The notes: a model not told the origin generated them from the sequence alone. A stretch of DNA of 64,000 nt from Haladaptatus cibarius D43 (GCF_000710615.1 NZ_JDTH01000001.1:921076-985075); one strand, 5' to 3'. Numbered from the stretch's first letter, positions 52,507 through 61,808 are shown. Numbers and translations: made by a program.

Positions 52507-53400
52507 TTAGGGCAGTTCGACGTCGATGCCCGCCTGCTGACCGGCGGCTTTGACCGTGTTGTAGAGCAACATCGCACGGGTCATCGGGCCGACGCCGCCC
52601 GGAACCGGCGTAATCGCGCCCACCTTCTCTTTCGCGCTGTCGAAATCCACGTCGCCGACGAGTTCGTACCCCTTCTCTGTCTCTGCATCGACCCTGTTCA
52701 CGCCCACGTCGATGACGGTCACGCCGTCAGAAAGCATCGACCCGTCGATGAGTTCCGGGACGCCACAGGCCGCGACGACTACGTCCGCATTCCGCGTTTT
52801 TACGGCCAAATCGTCGGTGCGGGAGTGACAGACCGTCACCGTCGCGTTGCCGCCGTCGGCCTTCTGAATGAGTAGATTGGCGAGCGGTTTGCCGACGATG
52901 TTCGACCGACCGACGATGACGACGTCCTCACCCTCGGTGTCAATCCCCGCCGATTCGAGGAGTTTCTGGACGCCGTGGGGCGTACAGGGTTTGAATCGCG
53001 GATGTCCCGCGACCAGCATGCCGACGTTTTCGGGGTGGAAGCCGTCCACGTCCTTGGCCGGGTCGATTGACCGAATGACCTGCCGGGAATCGACGTGGTC
53101 GGGGACGGGCATCTGGACAAGCATCCCGTGAACTTCGGGGTCGTCGTTCAACTCTTCGATGGTGTCGTACAGTTCTTCGGCCGGCGCGTCGGGGTCGATT
53201 TCGACGTGAATGCCGTTGATGCCGACCTCCTCGCAGTCGCGCTGTTTCATCGAAACGTAGGTTTCGCTTGCGGGGTCGTCGCTCATGAGAACCGTCGCAA
53301 GTCCGGGTGTAACTCCTTCGTCTTTCAGCGCGTCGATACTCGCGCCGAGGTCGCCTCGAATCTGTTCGGCAACTAAATTCCCGTCGATGATGTCCGTCAT
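52507..53400 (-). CDS. folD: Methylene-tetrahydrofolate dehydrogenase/cyclohydrolase
   Basis: FolD oxidises 5,10-methylene-THF to methenyl-THF and hydrolyses it to 10-formyl-THF. The 297-aa protein has the active-site YVSMKQRDCEEVGI (Lys and Tyr), the PVPDHVD segment, VDGFHPENVG, the NADP-binding VVIVGRSNIVGKPLANLL, and TPVPGGVGPMTRAMLL at the C-terminus. The ATG at 53400 is used; the preceding in-frame TTG is not needed. It is close to glyA (about 370 bp apart, same strand) with a small gene between, so the one-carbon genes form a local group. Confidence 0.95.
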   Translation of the reverse strand: MTDIIDGNLVAEQIRGDLGASIDALKDEGVTPGLATVLMSDDPASETYVSMKQRDCEEVGINGIHVEIDPDAPAEELYDTIEELNDDPEVHGMLVQMPVPDHVDSRQVIRSIDPAKDVDGFHPENVGMLVAGHPRFKPCTPHGVQKLLESAGIDTEGEDVVIVGRSNIVGKPLANLLIQKADGGNATVTVCHSRTDDLAVKTRNADVVVAACGVPELIDGSMLSDGVTVIDVGVNRVDAETEKGYELVGDVDFDSAKEKVGAITPVPGGVGPMTRAMLLYNTVKAAGQQAGIDVELP

Positions 53401-53537
53401 TGGCAAATCATCCGGTACGAAGCTCCTTCAACATTCGGGTTCGTGCGTATTTTTGGTCTCAAAGACCACAATATATACACAATCCTGTTTATTGATGTGG
53501 ACGAAAAACGTTTGTCACTGTCGTAACTACTGACTTC

Positions 53538-53708
53538 TCACCGATGCGACTGAATCCTGTCCACCTGCTCGCGGGGATGGAACTGATTCGTGGATTCGGT
53601 CTGGATTCGTATCCATCCCGGATAGATGGCAACAGTCACGTCCGCAAGCGATTTTCCGTCCGTGAAAACGATGTCCGCGCTTTTGAACCCGGCTAACTGT
53701 TCTGACAT
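53538..53708 (-). CDS. 56-aa conserved microprotein between glyA and folD
   Basis: This protein begins MSEQLAGFKSADIVFTDGKS and continues VTVAIYPGWIRIQTES with a basic, polar tail. The pattern suggests a small beta protein with no Cys and no membrane span. I do not recognise it. It lies between glyA (upstream, 68 bp) and folD (downstream, 137 bp) on the same strand, which suggests co-transcription with glyA, although a role in one-carbon metabolism is only inferred from position. Confidence 0.65.
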   Translation of the reverse strand: MSEQLAGFKSADIVFTDGKSLADVTVAIYPGWIRIQTESTNQFHPREQVDRIQSHR

Positions 53709-53776
53709 GCATGAGACTCACCGTGTGCGTAGTTAAGTCGAATGCATAGAAAATAGGCGAATCTGCGGATTTCGGA

Positions 53777-55024
53777 TTACTCGTACAGCGGGTTCGCGTC
53801 GCAGAGCGCCTGCACTTCTTCCGCGACTTCTGCCTTGACGTCCTTGTCATCTATATTGTTTACTACGCGCGCGATGAGGTCACCGACGCGTTCGATATCC
53901 TCAGCGTCGAATCCGCGAGTTGTGAGCGCGGGCGTTCCCGCGCGGATGCCGCTTGCAACGAAGGGGGAACGCGTCTCACCCGGAACGGTGTTCGCGTTCA
54001 GGACGATTCCGACTTCTTCGAGCGCCTCTTCGGCGTCTTTTCCGGTTACGTCCTCGTGGGATTCGCGCAAGTCAACGAGCACGAGGTGTGTGTCGGTGCC
54101 GCCCGAGACGAGGCCGAAGCCGTGATCTTGGAGCGTTTCGCCGAGGACTTCCGCGTTCTCGACGGTTCGTGCGGCGTACTCTGCGAACTCGGGTTCGAGG
54201 GCTTCTTTGAATCCGACCGCTTTGCCAGCGACGTTGTGCATGAGTGGGCCGCCCTGCATACCGGGGATGACCGCCGAATCGACGGCGTCGGCGTACTCCT
54301 CGTTGCACATGATGATGCCGCCGCGTCCCGAACGAATCGTCTTGTGCGTCGAACCCGTTACGAAGTCCGCGACGCCGACCGGCGAGGGATGTTCGCCCGC
54401 CGCGACGAGGCCGGTGATGTGGGCGATGTCCGCGAGGTGGTACGCGCCGACTTCGTCCGCGGCCTCCTGAATCCGTCCCCATTCGACTTCGCGGGGGTAA
54501 GCCGAGTAGCCCGAAACGATGATGTCGGGTTCGAACTCGACGGCGTGGTCGTACAGCGCGTCGTAGTCGAGATACCCCGTCTCGGCATCGACTTTGTACT
54601 GTTCGACCTCGTACAGTTTTCCGGCGAAGTTGACGTGGTGGCCGTGGCTCAGATGACCACCGTGGGTCAGGTCGAGCGAGAGGATTTTGTCGCCGGGGTC
54701 GAGAACGGCGAGATAGACGCCCATGTTCGCCTGCGACCCGCTGTGCGGTTGGACGTTGACGTGTTCTGCACCCCAGAGTTCTTTCGCGCGTTCGATTGCG
54801 AGCGATTCGACGGTGTCGATGTGTTCACAACCGCCGTAATATCGTTCGCCGGGATACCCTTCCGCGTACTTGTTCGTCAAGGTGCTTCCCTGTGCTTCCA
54901 GCACTGCTTTGCTAACGAAATTCTCGCTGGCAATCATTTCCAGCGTGTCGCGCTCGCGTTCGACTTCCGCTTCGAGAGCGTCCGCGACTGCCGGGTCGAC
55001 CGCCCGAACGTGGTCGTACTCCAT
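53777..55024 (-). CDS. glyA: Serine hydroxymethyltransferase
   Basis: GlyA interconverts serine and glycine using tetrahydrofolate and PLP. The 415-aa protein begins MEYDHVRAVDPAVADALEAE. It contains KYAEGYPGERYYGGCEHID, DLTHGGHLSHGHHVNF, and the PLP-lysine block VTGSTHKTIRSGRGG. The C-terminal segment FVASGIRAGTPALTTRGF is typical. The ATG at 55024 is preferred to the one at 55030. A tataaattta promoter (55049-55058) lies 25-34 bp upstream, so the mRNA is probably leaderless. Confidence 0.96.
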   Translation of the reverse strand: MEYDHVRAVDPAVADALEAEVERERDTLEMIASENFVSKAVLEAQGSTLTNKYAEGYPGERYYGGCEHIDTVESLAIERAKELWGAEHVNVQPHSGSQANMGVYLAVLDPGDKILSLDLTHGGHLSHGHHVNFAGKLYEVEQYKVDAETGYLDYDALYDHAVEFEPDIIVSGYSAYPREVEWGRIQEAADEVGAYHLADIAHITGLVAAGEHPSPVGVADFVTGSTHKTIRSGRGGIIMCNEEYADAVDSAVIPGMQGGPLMHNVAGKAVGFKEALEPEFAEYAARTVENAEVLGETLQDHGFGLVSGGTDTHLVLVDLRESHEDVTGKDAEEALEEVGIVLNANTVPGETRSPFVASGIRAGTPALTTRGFDAEDIERVGDLIARVVNNIDDKDVKAEVAEEVQALCDANPLYE

Positions 55025-55131
55025 GTGCAATCCCGCGACACCACGGCGTATAAATTTACCTTTCGCTGAGTAGGGGACGAATCCCCGACAGAAATATAAA
55101 CTAACAGTGAGATAACGCTTCTATTACCGGT

Positions 55132-57252
55132 ATGATTGAGTGGGAGGAAACGGATACCGGCCTTCGGGCGTTCGATCGGACGAAAACGGAGATTTCGGTA
55201 GGTGCGCCCGACTGGCAGAGTGGCGGGGAGGGATGGGACATCGATAGACCAATCGACGAAACCGTCTCCGGATACGCCTCAGAACTCCGGTTTCCGCCGA
55301 ATATAGCGACGATTACCGATGTTGAATCGGGCGAGCGACATCATCACGGAAGCGATACCGAGATTCTCAATCTTCCCGACGGAGAATATTTAGCGAACAT
55401 CCACGGAAACGTAAAGACGTATCTCCGATTTTCCGGGCCAACCACGATTCAGAAAACGTGTGATTTCGATGCGTTAATTGTCTCTTTCCACGACAGGATT
55501 CCAGTAACGCTCGGGTTTCGGAGCCATCATGAAATCCCAGTCGATACGATAACGATTCCCCCGACGACGGAGGGGTTGGCGACGGCAATTTCGTACGCTT
55601 CCTCGTCACACAAAGTAACTGGGCCAAACCGTTCATTCCCGACGCTTCGAGGACATCCACCGCGGTTCGAACTAGGTAATGAACTGCAAATTCCGGAACC
55701 GGTTCGTGAAAACAAAAAAGATGCGGGTATCGAACTCCGGGTTCCCGATGACTTTCGAACCCTGTTCGTCACTGCGCCGCTAGCGTACTACCTACAAGCG
55801 GAGGTCATCGTCGAAAACCGAACCGCACCGGTTCTCAAGGCACCGTCCGTCAATTTCACGTACACGTTCAGTCCACTCCCGGACTATCAGCACGAAGTCG
55901 CGGAGATGCTCCGGCAGGTGTTTTTCCTCGACTGTCTCGTCCGCAACGCAGGACCATATCATTGGAATCTCTCGGAAATCTCGCTTCTGGATGGCCTTGA
56001 AATCGACCCGGACACGATTTACGACTCGGCACCTGCCCAACAGCTCGTCGCCTACGACCTCTGTGAGTTCGAGCGAATCGACGACGAACTGCCGGATTGG
56101 CACCTCTCGATGTACGTCGAACCGTCGGTAGAGAACGTCTCGTCGCTCCCCTACCTGCTTGCAAACCTCAGTCTCATCTACCTTCCAAACTCATCGAATC
56201 TCAATCGAAACGAACTGTTGGATGCCTCGCTCGGCGACTTCTATCGCAACGCGCCGAACAAATCCAATGCCTCCCAGCGCGCGACTGCTGGCGGGGGTTC
56301 GTACCGAGCACCGCGGGCGGAAGACGTCAACTCCGTTGAGCGAATCAATCCGACGCTGCATCGCGGTCGAGTTCACGGATGGCTCGCCGAGGGCGTTCCG
56401 ATTGACGTATTCAAAGCCAACCCGGCCGCCTACGAAAATCGGTTCGAATATTTCGACCGCGCGAGCGACGACATCGAAGTGATACTTGTACTGAACGACG
56501 AGGACATGGGCGACGAACACGAAGACGCCACAGACATCTATCTCGACCGCGCGGAAGACCTTTCTATGGAAGTCACCATCCACGAGGATTTGACGCGCGA
56601 CGAACTCGCCGAGTTGTTGGAGACGCCGTCCGACTACGTCCACTACATCGGTCACTGCGAAGAAGACGGACTTCGATGCACGGATGGCAATCTCTCGGTC
56701 GAGAACATCGAGGAAAGCAAGGTGCAGACGTTCTTCCTCAACGCCTGCGGGTCGTACTACGAGGGAATGGAACTAATTAGAAAAGGAAGTGTTGCGGGGG
56801 CGGTTACGTTCAACAAAGTGCTGAATAAGCAGGCGGCAAAAGTCGGGGTTTCGTTCGCACGACTGCTGATTAACGGGTTCAGCATCCAACACGCGCTTCA
56901 GCTCGCGCGACGGCGCATCATGATGAACAAAGATTACGCCGTCGTCGGTGATGGGACGCACACATTGGCTCAATCCGAAAATTCCCATCCATATCTAGGG
57001 AGTGTAGAACGAGTTGGGGAACAGTTCCGTCTAACGTTCAAGTCCCTCTCTATCTCAATGGCGGGTGGTTTCTATGAACCGTACATAGATGTAAACGAGA
57101 TGTTGTATTTATACGGCAACGATACCTCGTTTGTTCTGACTGTAGACGAACTACAGTCTTTCCTCAAACGAGGTGAAATGCCGATTCTGTACAATGCAGA
57201 ACTGTACTGGTCGGAAGAGGATGAACTACTTGAACAAATTAGGTTGTGTTAG
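55132..57252 (+). CDS. CHAT-domain cysteine protease
   Basis: This 706-aa protein has a C-terminal caspase-like CHAT domain (about residues 440-610). The His/Cys dyad appears as VHYIGHCEEDG (His508) and FFLNACGSYYEG (Cys539), followed by the typical GAVTFNKVLNKQAAKVGVSFARLL and a helical end. The N-terminal 430 residues form a novel-looking beta-rich region (PDWQSGGEGW, LPDGEYLANIHGNV, RIPVTLGF) and a helical region with no TPR repeats that I can see. After the CHAT domain about 100 residues follow. There is no signal peptide. It lies in a lower-GC stretch next to a convergent hydrophobic 46-aa gene. It is probably a regulated protease; the trigger is unknown. Confidence 0.82.
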   Translation: MIEWEETDTGLRAFDRTKTEISVGAPDWQSGGEGWDIDRPIDETVSGYASELRFPPNIATITDVESGERHHHGSDTEILNLPDGEYLANIHGNVKTYLRFSGPTTIQKTCDFDALIVSFHDRIPVTLGFRSHHEIPVDTITIPPTTEGLATAISYASSSHKVTGPNRSFPTLRGHPPRFELGNELQIPEPVRENKKDAGIELRVPDDFRTLFVTAPLAYYLQAEVIVENRTAPVLKAPSVNFTYTFSPLPDYQHEVAEMLRQVFFLDCLVRNAGPYHWNLSEISLLDGLEIDPDTIYDSAPAQQLVAYDLCEFERIDDELPDWHLSMYVEPSVENVSSLPYLLANLSLIYLPNSSNLNRNELLDASLGDFYRNAPNKSNASQRATAGGGSYRAPRAEDVNSVERINPTLHRGRVHGWLAEGVPIDVFKANPAAYENRFEYFDRASDDIEVILVLNDEDMGDEHEDATDIYLDRAEDLSMEVTIHEDLTRDELAELLETPSDYVHYIGHCEEDGLRCTDGNLSVENIEESKVQTFFLNACGSYYEGMELIRKGSVAGAVTFNKVLNKQAAKVGVSFARLLINGFSIQHALQLARRRIMMNKDYAVVGDGTHTLAQSENSHPYLGSVERVGEQFRLTFKSLSISMAGGFYEPYIDVNEMLYLYGNDTSFVLTVDELQSFLKRGEMPILYNAELYWSEEDELLEQIRLC

Positions 57253-57389
57253 GGCCCGTGACCGCTTCCAACCCCTGCAAGCGGGTCTACGACGGTACCT
57301 TGGAGGTAGGTATAACTGAACATCAACCCGAAAGCCGCGTTCATCGTCTTTGGATGTCGAACAAACCACTCTCGAATTTTATCCCGCAT
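57249..57389 (-). CDS. 46-aa hydrophobic peptide convergent to the CHAT gene (DUF7503-like)
   Basis: This protein begins MRDKIREWFVRHPKTMNAAF with a following hydrophobic stretch GLMFSYTYLQGTVVDPLAGV and a GHGP tail. The HPK-to-hydrophobic-to-GP layout recalls the short haloarchaeal DUF7503 peptides (from memory). It overlaps the 3' end of the CHAT gene by four bases on the opposite strand. It could be a membrane peptide or a secreted signal; any functional link to the protease is inference. The tract 57390-57700 beyond it is AT-rich with no gene. Confidence 0.55.
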   Translation of the reverse strand: MRDKIREWFVRHPKTMNAAFGLMFSYTYLQGTVVDPLAGVGSGHGP

Positions 57390-57724
57390 GACATATGTTG
57401 ATACTTCACATCCATACTTCATTCTTTCGGACTGTTCATGGGGACTGTAATTGGTAATTAGCGATTACTCTCCGTATTTATCTTAAGAGCGCCGTTCAGC
57501 AACGCCTGTGTGTGACGAAAAATTCAATTTTTCGCCGTCTCCACTCCTCTCCAAACGGATTACCGAAGTTATAAAATTCCGAAGAGTTTCTGGTTTTCAG
57601 GGTGGTATTATTGGAATCACACGATTATAATTACAGCATTGACTAATTGTTCATGCTATATAACCTATGATTTCCGTCGATTTTGAGCGTTAAAATTAAA
57701 TAGATGAATCTCGTCCCTCCGAAT
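57390..57724. other. AT-rich gene-free tract with a perfect 9-bp hairpin; promoter of tbsP
   Basis: No protein-like ORF is seen. cgaaaaatt-c-aatttttcg (57516-57534) is a perfect 9-bp stem with a single-base loop, flanked by ordinary sequence. ttaaaattaaatag (57691-57704) is a strong TATA-like element about 27 bp before the tbsP ATG at 57725. Base composition is clearly AT-richer than in the flanking genes, as in the CHAT gene. Confidence 0.6.
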
Positions 57725-58549
57725 ATGGAAACAAAATCGAACCTCTTGAACCAAAGCGTCCACGAAATCCTTCGTGCCGTCATCGACGAAGGGCCAGAAG
57801 TCATGGTTGTCGTCAACCCATCCGGTAGCGCCATCGAAGAACTCATCGACGCCGCAACCGAGTACGACGGCGACCTCCCCGAGATGCGCATGCTCGCGGA
57901 CGAGGGCACGCTCAAAGACGTGATGGAAGACTTCATCATCGCCAGCAACGCCGCAGACCTCATCGACGAGGGTGCGCTCACCCTCCGCACGACGGACGAT
58001 TCCTCCGGGAACTCGCTCCTCGTCACCGACAATGTCGTCATCGCACTCGTCACCGCGGGCGACCGCGTGGGCGGACTGACCTCCGACGACGACGAGTTCG
58101 TCGACGCGGCCTACAGCACCTACACGTCGCACTGGGAAGACGCGAGCGACTTCTCGCTCCGCACGCCGCCAATCACGCGCGTCCGCGAGACGCTCGGCGA
58201 CGAAATCAGCCCCGAGGCGGAAGACGACTTCAACAGCGTCCTCTCCTCGCTCGAAACCGCCCGCGGAGATGGCGACGGTCTGGACGAAGTGACCATCAGC
58301 CTCCTCGTCGCGGCGAAAAACGAAGCCCTGCTCTACGACATCAGCAAATGGGGCGAGGACGTCGGCATCGCAAGCAAAGCGACGTTCTCCCGCACGAAGA
58401 CGAAGCTCGAAGACATGGGCCTCATCGGCACGGAGAAAGTGCCAATCGACGTCGGTCGCCCACGCCTCCGACTGAAACTCGCCAACGACGAGCTTCAGAC
58501 GGCGGACACCGACCAGCTCGCGAGCGTCGCACAGGGCATCCTGCACTAA
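57725..58549 (+). CDS. tbsP: TbsP-like transcriptional regulator (DUF5821)
   Basis: This 274-aa protein matches the haloarchaeal DUF5821/TbsP family, which controls central-carbon (gluconeogenic) genes in Halobacterium and Haloferax. It begins METKSNLLNQSVHEILRAVI, has a conserved TAGDRVGGLTSDDDEFVDAAY segment and ends with a winged helix, ISKWGEDVGIASKATFSRTKTKLEDMGLI, near residues 215-250. The ATG at 57725 is chosen over the one at 57704 because the TATA spacing gives a leaderless mRNA. It lies 88 bp upstream of the YcaO gene on the same strand. Confidence 0.85.
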   Translation: METKSNLLNQSVHEILRAVIDEGPEVMVVVNPSGSAIEELIDAATEYDGDLPEMRMLADEGTLKDVMEDFIIASNAADLIDEGALTLRTTDDSSGNSLLVTDNVVIALVTAGDRVGGLTSDDDEFVDAAYSTYTSHWEDASDFSLRTPPITRVRETLGDEISPEAEDDFNSVLSSLETARGDGDGLDEVTISLLVAAKNEALLYDISKWGEDVGIASKATFSRTKTKLEDMGLIGTEKVPIDVGRPRLRLKLANDELQTADTDQLASVAQGILH

Positions 58550-58637
58550 CTCCCGCTGCCAAACTTTTCCGTTTTTTCACGGTCGCCAGCGATAGCTATC
58601 CGTCGTGTTTTTGCCATCTCCCCGTCTCGTCCCGCGC

Positions 58638-60347
58638 ATGAGCAACTTGCTGGGCGTCGTCGGAACCGGCCCCGCGACCGACGCCGTAACCGCTGCGCTT
58701 TCCGAGACGGATGGAACCGTTACCGAAATCGAGGCAGACGAAGTAGCAGACGTCGATTTCGCTGTGGTCGTCGGCGAAGTCGGGTCGAAACGATTTGCAC
58801 GCGCAAATCGTTCCGGAACCCCGTGGCTCGCCGTGGAACTTGGCGGAGTCGGTGGCCACGCAGCCTCGGATGTCGATGCCGCAGTGTCGAGCTTCGCGCC
58901 CGACACTGCGTGTTTCGACTGTCTTCGTGCGCGCGCCGCAGCAAATGCGGAGGAAACTGACGAGACGGACGAAAAAATCGATACTGCGACGGTTCGATTC
59001 GCCGGGGCGCTCGCCGGACGCGAAGCGGTAACGCTTCGCTCCGGCGGGCAGTCGCCGGTTCTCGGTGGTGTCGTTGAAATCCCGCACGCGCAACGCCGAT
59101 TGCTCCCGGTGCCGAACTGCCCCGCGTGTGGCGAGAACCGTAATCGAACCCTCGGTATCGACCACACCGAGCGGACGCTGGACGAGGCGGTTTCGCACGC
59201 CGAAATTGCGCTGGACGAGCGCGTTGGCATCGTCCAATCACTCGGGGAGGTGTCCTCGTTTCCGGTGCCGTACTATCTGGCGAACATCTGTGAGACGACG
59301 GGATTCAGCGACACGCAGTGCGCCGAGCAGTCGGCGGGCGTCGCGGGCGACTGGGACGAGGCGCTGATGAAGGCGCTGGGCGAGGGGATGGAACGTTACT
59401 GCGCGGGCATCTACCGCGAATCGGAGTTCGGCGTGGCTCGTCCGTCGGTTCTCGACGACGCGATTTCGCCCGCGGAGTTCGTCCGCCCTGCTGGATGGGA
59501 GGAATCGGGAAATGTCGAACTCGCGTGGGTTCCAGGGCGAAATCTGGAAACTGGCAATCCGGTTCATCTCCCGGCGGAGTTCGTCCATTTTCCGCCGGCC
59601 AATGCGCGATTCAAGCCTGCCATAACGACTGGATTGGGGTTGGGTAACTCGACCACGGAGGCCCTACTGTCCGGGTTGTACGAGGTAATCGAGCGCGATG
59701 CGACCATGCTCGCATGGTACTCCTCGTTCGAACCGCTCGGTCTGCACGTCGAGGACAAGGGCTTCGAGGAACTGACGAAGCGTACGCGTGCGGAGAATTT
59801 GGATGTCACTGCGCTGCTCGTCACTCAAGACGTGGACGTACCAGTCGTCGCTGTCGCCGTACATCGTGACGACGAGTGGCCGAAATTCGCACTCGGGTCG
59901 GGCGCGAACCTCGACCCGGATTCCGCGGCGCGGTCTGCGCTCGCGGAGGCACTCCAGAATTGGACGGAACTGCACCTGATGGGGCCGGACGAGGCTGAAA
60001 ACGCCGAGGGTTCGATTGCCCACTACGCGGACTTCCCGAAACCGGTTCGGGAGTTCGTCGCGCCGGAAACGACGATTCCGAGCGAAAGCGTCGGGAAGTC
60101 GGTTCCCGCAGGAACCGACGAACTACAGGCGGTCGTTTCGCGGGCGAGCGAAGCATTCTCGGTGTACGGTGCTCGTCTCACGACGCGAGACGTGGAATCG
60201 CTCGGTTTCGAGGCGGTTCGCGTCCTCGCTCCCGAGGCACAACCGCTGTTTACCGGGGATTCTTTTTTCGGCGAACGCGCTCGAACCGTGCCGGGTGAAC
60301 TCGGTTTCGATTCGAAACTTGACAGGAAACCGCATCCGTATCCGTAG
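58638..60347 (+). CDS. YcaO-domain cyclodehydratase-like protein
   Basis: This 569-aa protein has an N-terminal region resembling the E1/ThiF-like scaffold of azoline synthetases with a tetrathiolate zinc site (Cys92/Cys95 in CFDC, Cys161/Cys164 in NCPACG). A full YcaO ATP-binding domain follows from about residue 190, with MKALGEGMERYCAG, TTEALLSGLYEVIERDA and ARSALAEALQNWTEL. It ends in KPHPYP, the PxPxP tail of azole-forming YcaO enzymes. Such enzymes make azolines or thioamides on backbone amides. No TfuA, dehydrogenase or protease partner is adjacent, so the substrate is unknown. Confidence 0.88.
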   Translation: MSNLLGVVGTGPATDAVTAALSETDGTVTEIEADEVADVDFAVVVGEVGSKRFARANRSGTPWLAVELGGVGGHAASDVDAAVSSFAPDTACFDCLRARAAANAEETDETDEKIDTATVRFAGALAGREAVTLRSGGQSPVLGGVVEIPHAQRRLLPVPNCPACGENRNRTLGIDHTERTLDEAVSHAEIALDERVGIVQSLGEVSSFPVPYYLANICETTGFSDTQCAEQSAGVAGDWDEALMKALGEGMERYCAGIYRESEFGVARPSVLDDAISPAEFVRPAGWEESGNVELAWVPGRNLETGNPVHLPAEFVHFPPANARFKPAITTGLGLGNSTTEALLSGLYEVIERDATMLAWYSSFEPLGLHVEDKGFEELTKRTRAENLDVTALLVTQDVDVPVVAVAVHRDDEWPKFALGSGANLDPDSAARSALAEALQNWTELHLMGPDEAENAEGSIAHYADFPKPVREFVAPETTIPSESVGKSVPAGTDELQAVVSRASEAFSVYGARLTTRDVESLGFEAVRVLAPEAQPLFTGDSFFGERARTVPGELGFDSKLDRKPHPYP

Positions 60348-60488
60348 TTCTTCGTTTCTCGTTGATTCGAATGAGTTGCGCTATGCTAGCGAAACACACA
60401 GGATTTATATTAGATGTGGTCGTAGCTATCGTAGTGGTGGACTATTAATCATGCATAATATATGTTACACGTCGGATTTGGTGATAGT

Positions 60489-60659
60489 ATGACGACGGAG
60501 TTCGACCTAACCTGCGCGACGTGTGGTTCATCCCTGTCGAAAAAGAGCGTTTCAGTTGACCGACTGGGCTTTCGCAACGTCGGGTCGGTCGATGTCGCGG
60601 CGTGTGCAAACTGCGGCGACCAGTACTTCCCGGAATCGACGCTCGAACGACTTCGTTAG
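60489..60659 (+). CDS. Zinc-ribbon microprotein downstream of the YcaO gene
   Basis: This 56-aa protein begins MTTEFDLTCATCGSSLSKKS and has a second pair in ACANCGDQYF, giving a standard CxxC/CxxC ribbon. The ATG at 60489 is preferred to the one at 60462 because a cataatatat TATA (60454-60463) fits a leaderless transcript. The Cys/Ser-rich core lies 141 bp after the YcaO stop, but the regular ribbon spacing argues for a structural zinc protein rather than a YcaO substrate peptide. Function unknown. Confidence 0.75.
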   Translation: MTTEFDLTCATCGSSLSKKSVSVDRLGFRNVGSVDVAACANCGDQYFPESTLERLR

Positions 60660-60674
60660 ACTCCGAAGACGACG

Positions 60675-61808
60675 CTAGATTCCGAACGCCGCCCGGAGCA
60701 TGTCGCGCGTGCCGGGACCCAGACCGACTGCCAGAATTGCAATGAGCAAGAGAATCGCATAGCGTGGACTTTCTTCGAAGATTTGCTCGTCGAACACCCA
60801 GACAACGGCGACCGCGGCGACGATTTTCACGAGCAAGAACGGCCACGCGGTGCCGATAACCGACGTTATCGAACTCGGGAGAACTGACGACGTGATGTCC
60901 ACGATTCCCTGATTAACCGGGTGTTTCGCGGTGTACTCGCCCGCGAGTCCGAGTTCAAGCGCCCAGTCGAGGACGGCGACGTTGGCCACGCCGTCAACGG
61001 CGTGACCCCAGATGATGACCGCGCCGATAGCCCCGGTTCCGGCGTTGATACCGGGTTCGAATCGCTCGATTGCCAACCACGTAAGCGCGGTGACCACCGT
61101 CGCACCGACGAGGACGACGGTGAGAATTTGTGGATAGAAGCCGACCACCTCGGTCGTGACGGTGAGATAGAACAGATAGCCAATCGTGGCCGCGAGCACC
61201 ACCGTCCCGATTCCAGCGAGGGAATATTCGTACCCGTCGAGAATTCCCTTGCGGGCCGCTGTGACGCTCACGACGACGGCAAGGAGCGTGATAGCGAAGA
61301 CGGTGAAGTAGATTATCGGGCTGATGATGAGCGTGTTCCACGGGAACGGAATCGCACCGCCGCCGACCTGCTGGAGTGCGTTGTCGGCGTCCTCGACGAC
61401 TCGGAGTGCCCCGCCGAACAGCATGAAAGGAAAGAGGGCATAGAAGAGACTCTTGTCCCGTCCGATGCCGAGTCGGCGGAGGAGGAACACGAGTCCGACC
61501 AGTGCGACGATGAGCGTCACGGCATAGCCGATTTCGGAGACGAGGGTGTAGCCCGGTTCCGCAACTGGTTCCGGAAGTGTCGCGCAGGTTCCGGCGTCGG
61601 AGACGAGTCTCGTCGTTCCATCTTCGCGGACTGCACACGGTGCGTTTTTCGCGTCGGCGACCACCGGCCCCCAAAAGTAGTGCCAAATAAAGCCGTCGTA
61701 CACCTGTTTCGGGAACGCGAGCGCACCACCGACCAGTGCGACGATGGCGGCGGCGATGGCACCCGCCCACGTCCGTTCGTTGTCGATTCCTTCGCTTGCG
61801 GTATCCAT
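60675..61808 (-). CDS. DUF63 family membrane protein
   Basis: This 377-aa integral membrane protein belongs to DUF63, an archaeal family of unknown function. It has about nine spans. Family-like stretches include [14 protein letters not shown] near residue 40, [21 protein letters not shown], and [21 protein letters not shown] with conserved His/Asp that could bind a metal or lipid headgroup. A ctgtaaaacc promoter lies about 27 bp upstream of the ATG at 61808. The function is unknown; conservation with archaeal lipid and sugar genes elsewhere hints at membrane metabolism. Confidence 0.88.
   Translation of the reverse strand: MDTASEGIDNERTWAGAIAAAIVALVGGALAFPKQVYDGFIWHYFWGPVVADAKNAPCAVREDGTTRLVSDAGTCATLPEPVAEPGYTLVSEIGYAVTLIVALVGLVFLLRRLGIGRDKSLFYALFPFMLFGGALRVVEDADNALQQVGGGAIPFPWNTLIISPIIYFTVFAITLLAVVVSVTAARKGILDGYEYSLAGIGTVVLAATIGYLFYLTVTTEVVGFYPQILTVVLVGATVVTALTWLAIERFEPGINAGTGAIGAVIIWGHAVDGVANVAVLDWALELGLAGEYTAKHPVNQGIVDITSSVLPSSITSVIGTAWPFLLVKIVAAVAVVWVFDEQIFEESPRYAILLLIAILAVGLGPGTRDMLRAAFGI

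Noticed and set aside
60489..60659. Precursor peptide for the YcaO enzyme
   Set aside because: The two CxxC pairs have normal zinc-ribbon spacing and there is no leader-core layout, so a structural zinc protein is more likely.
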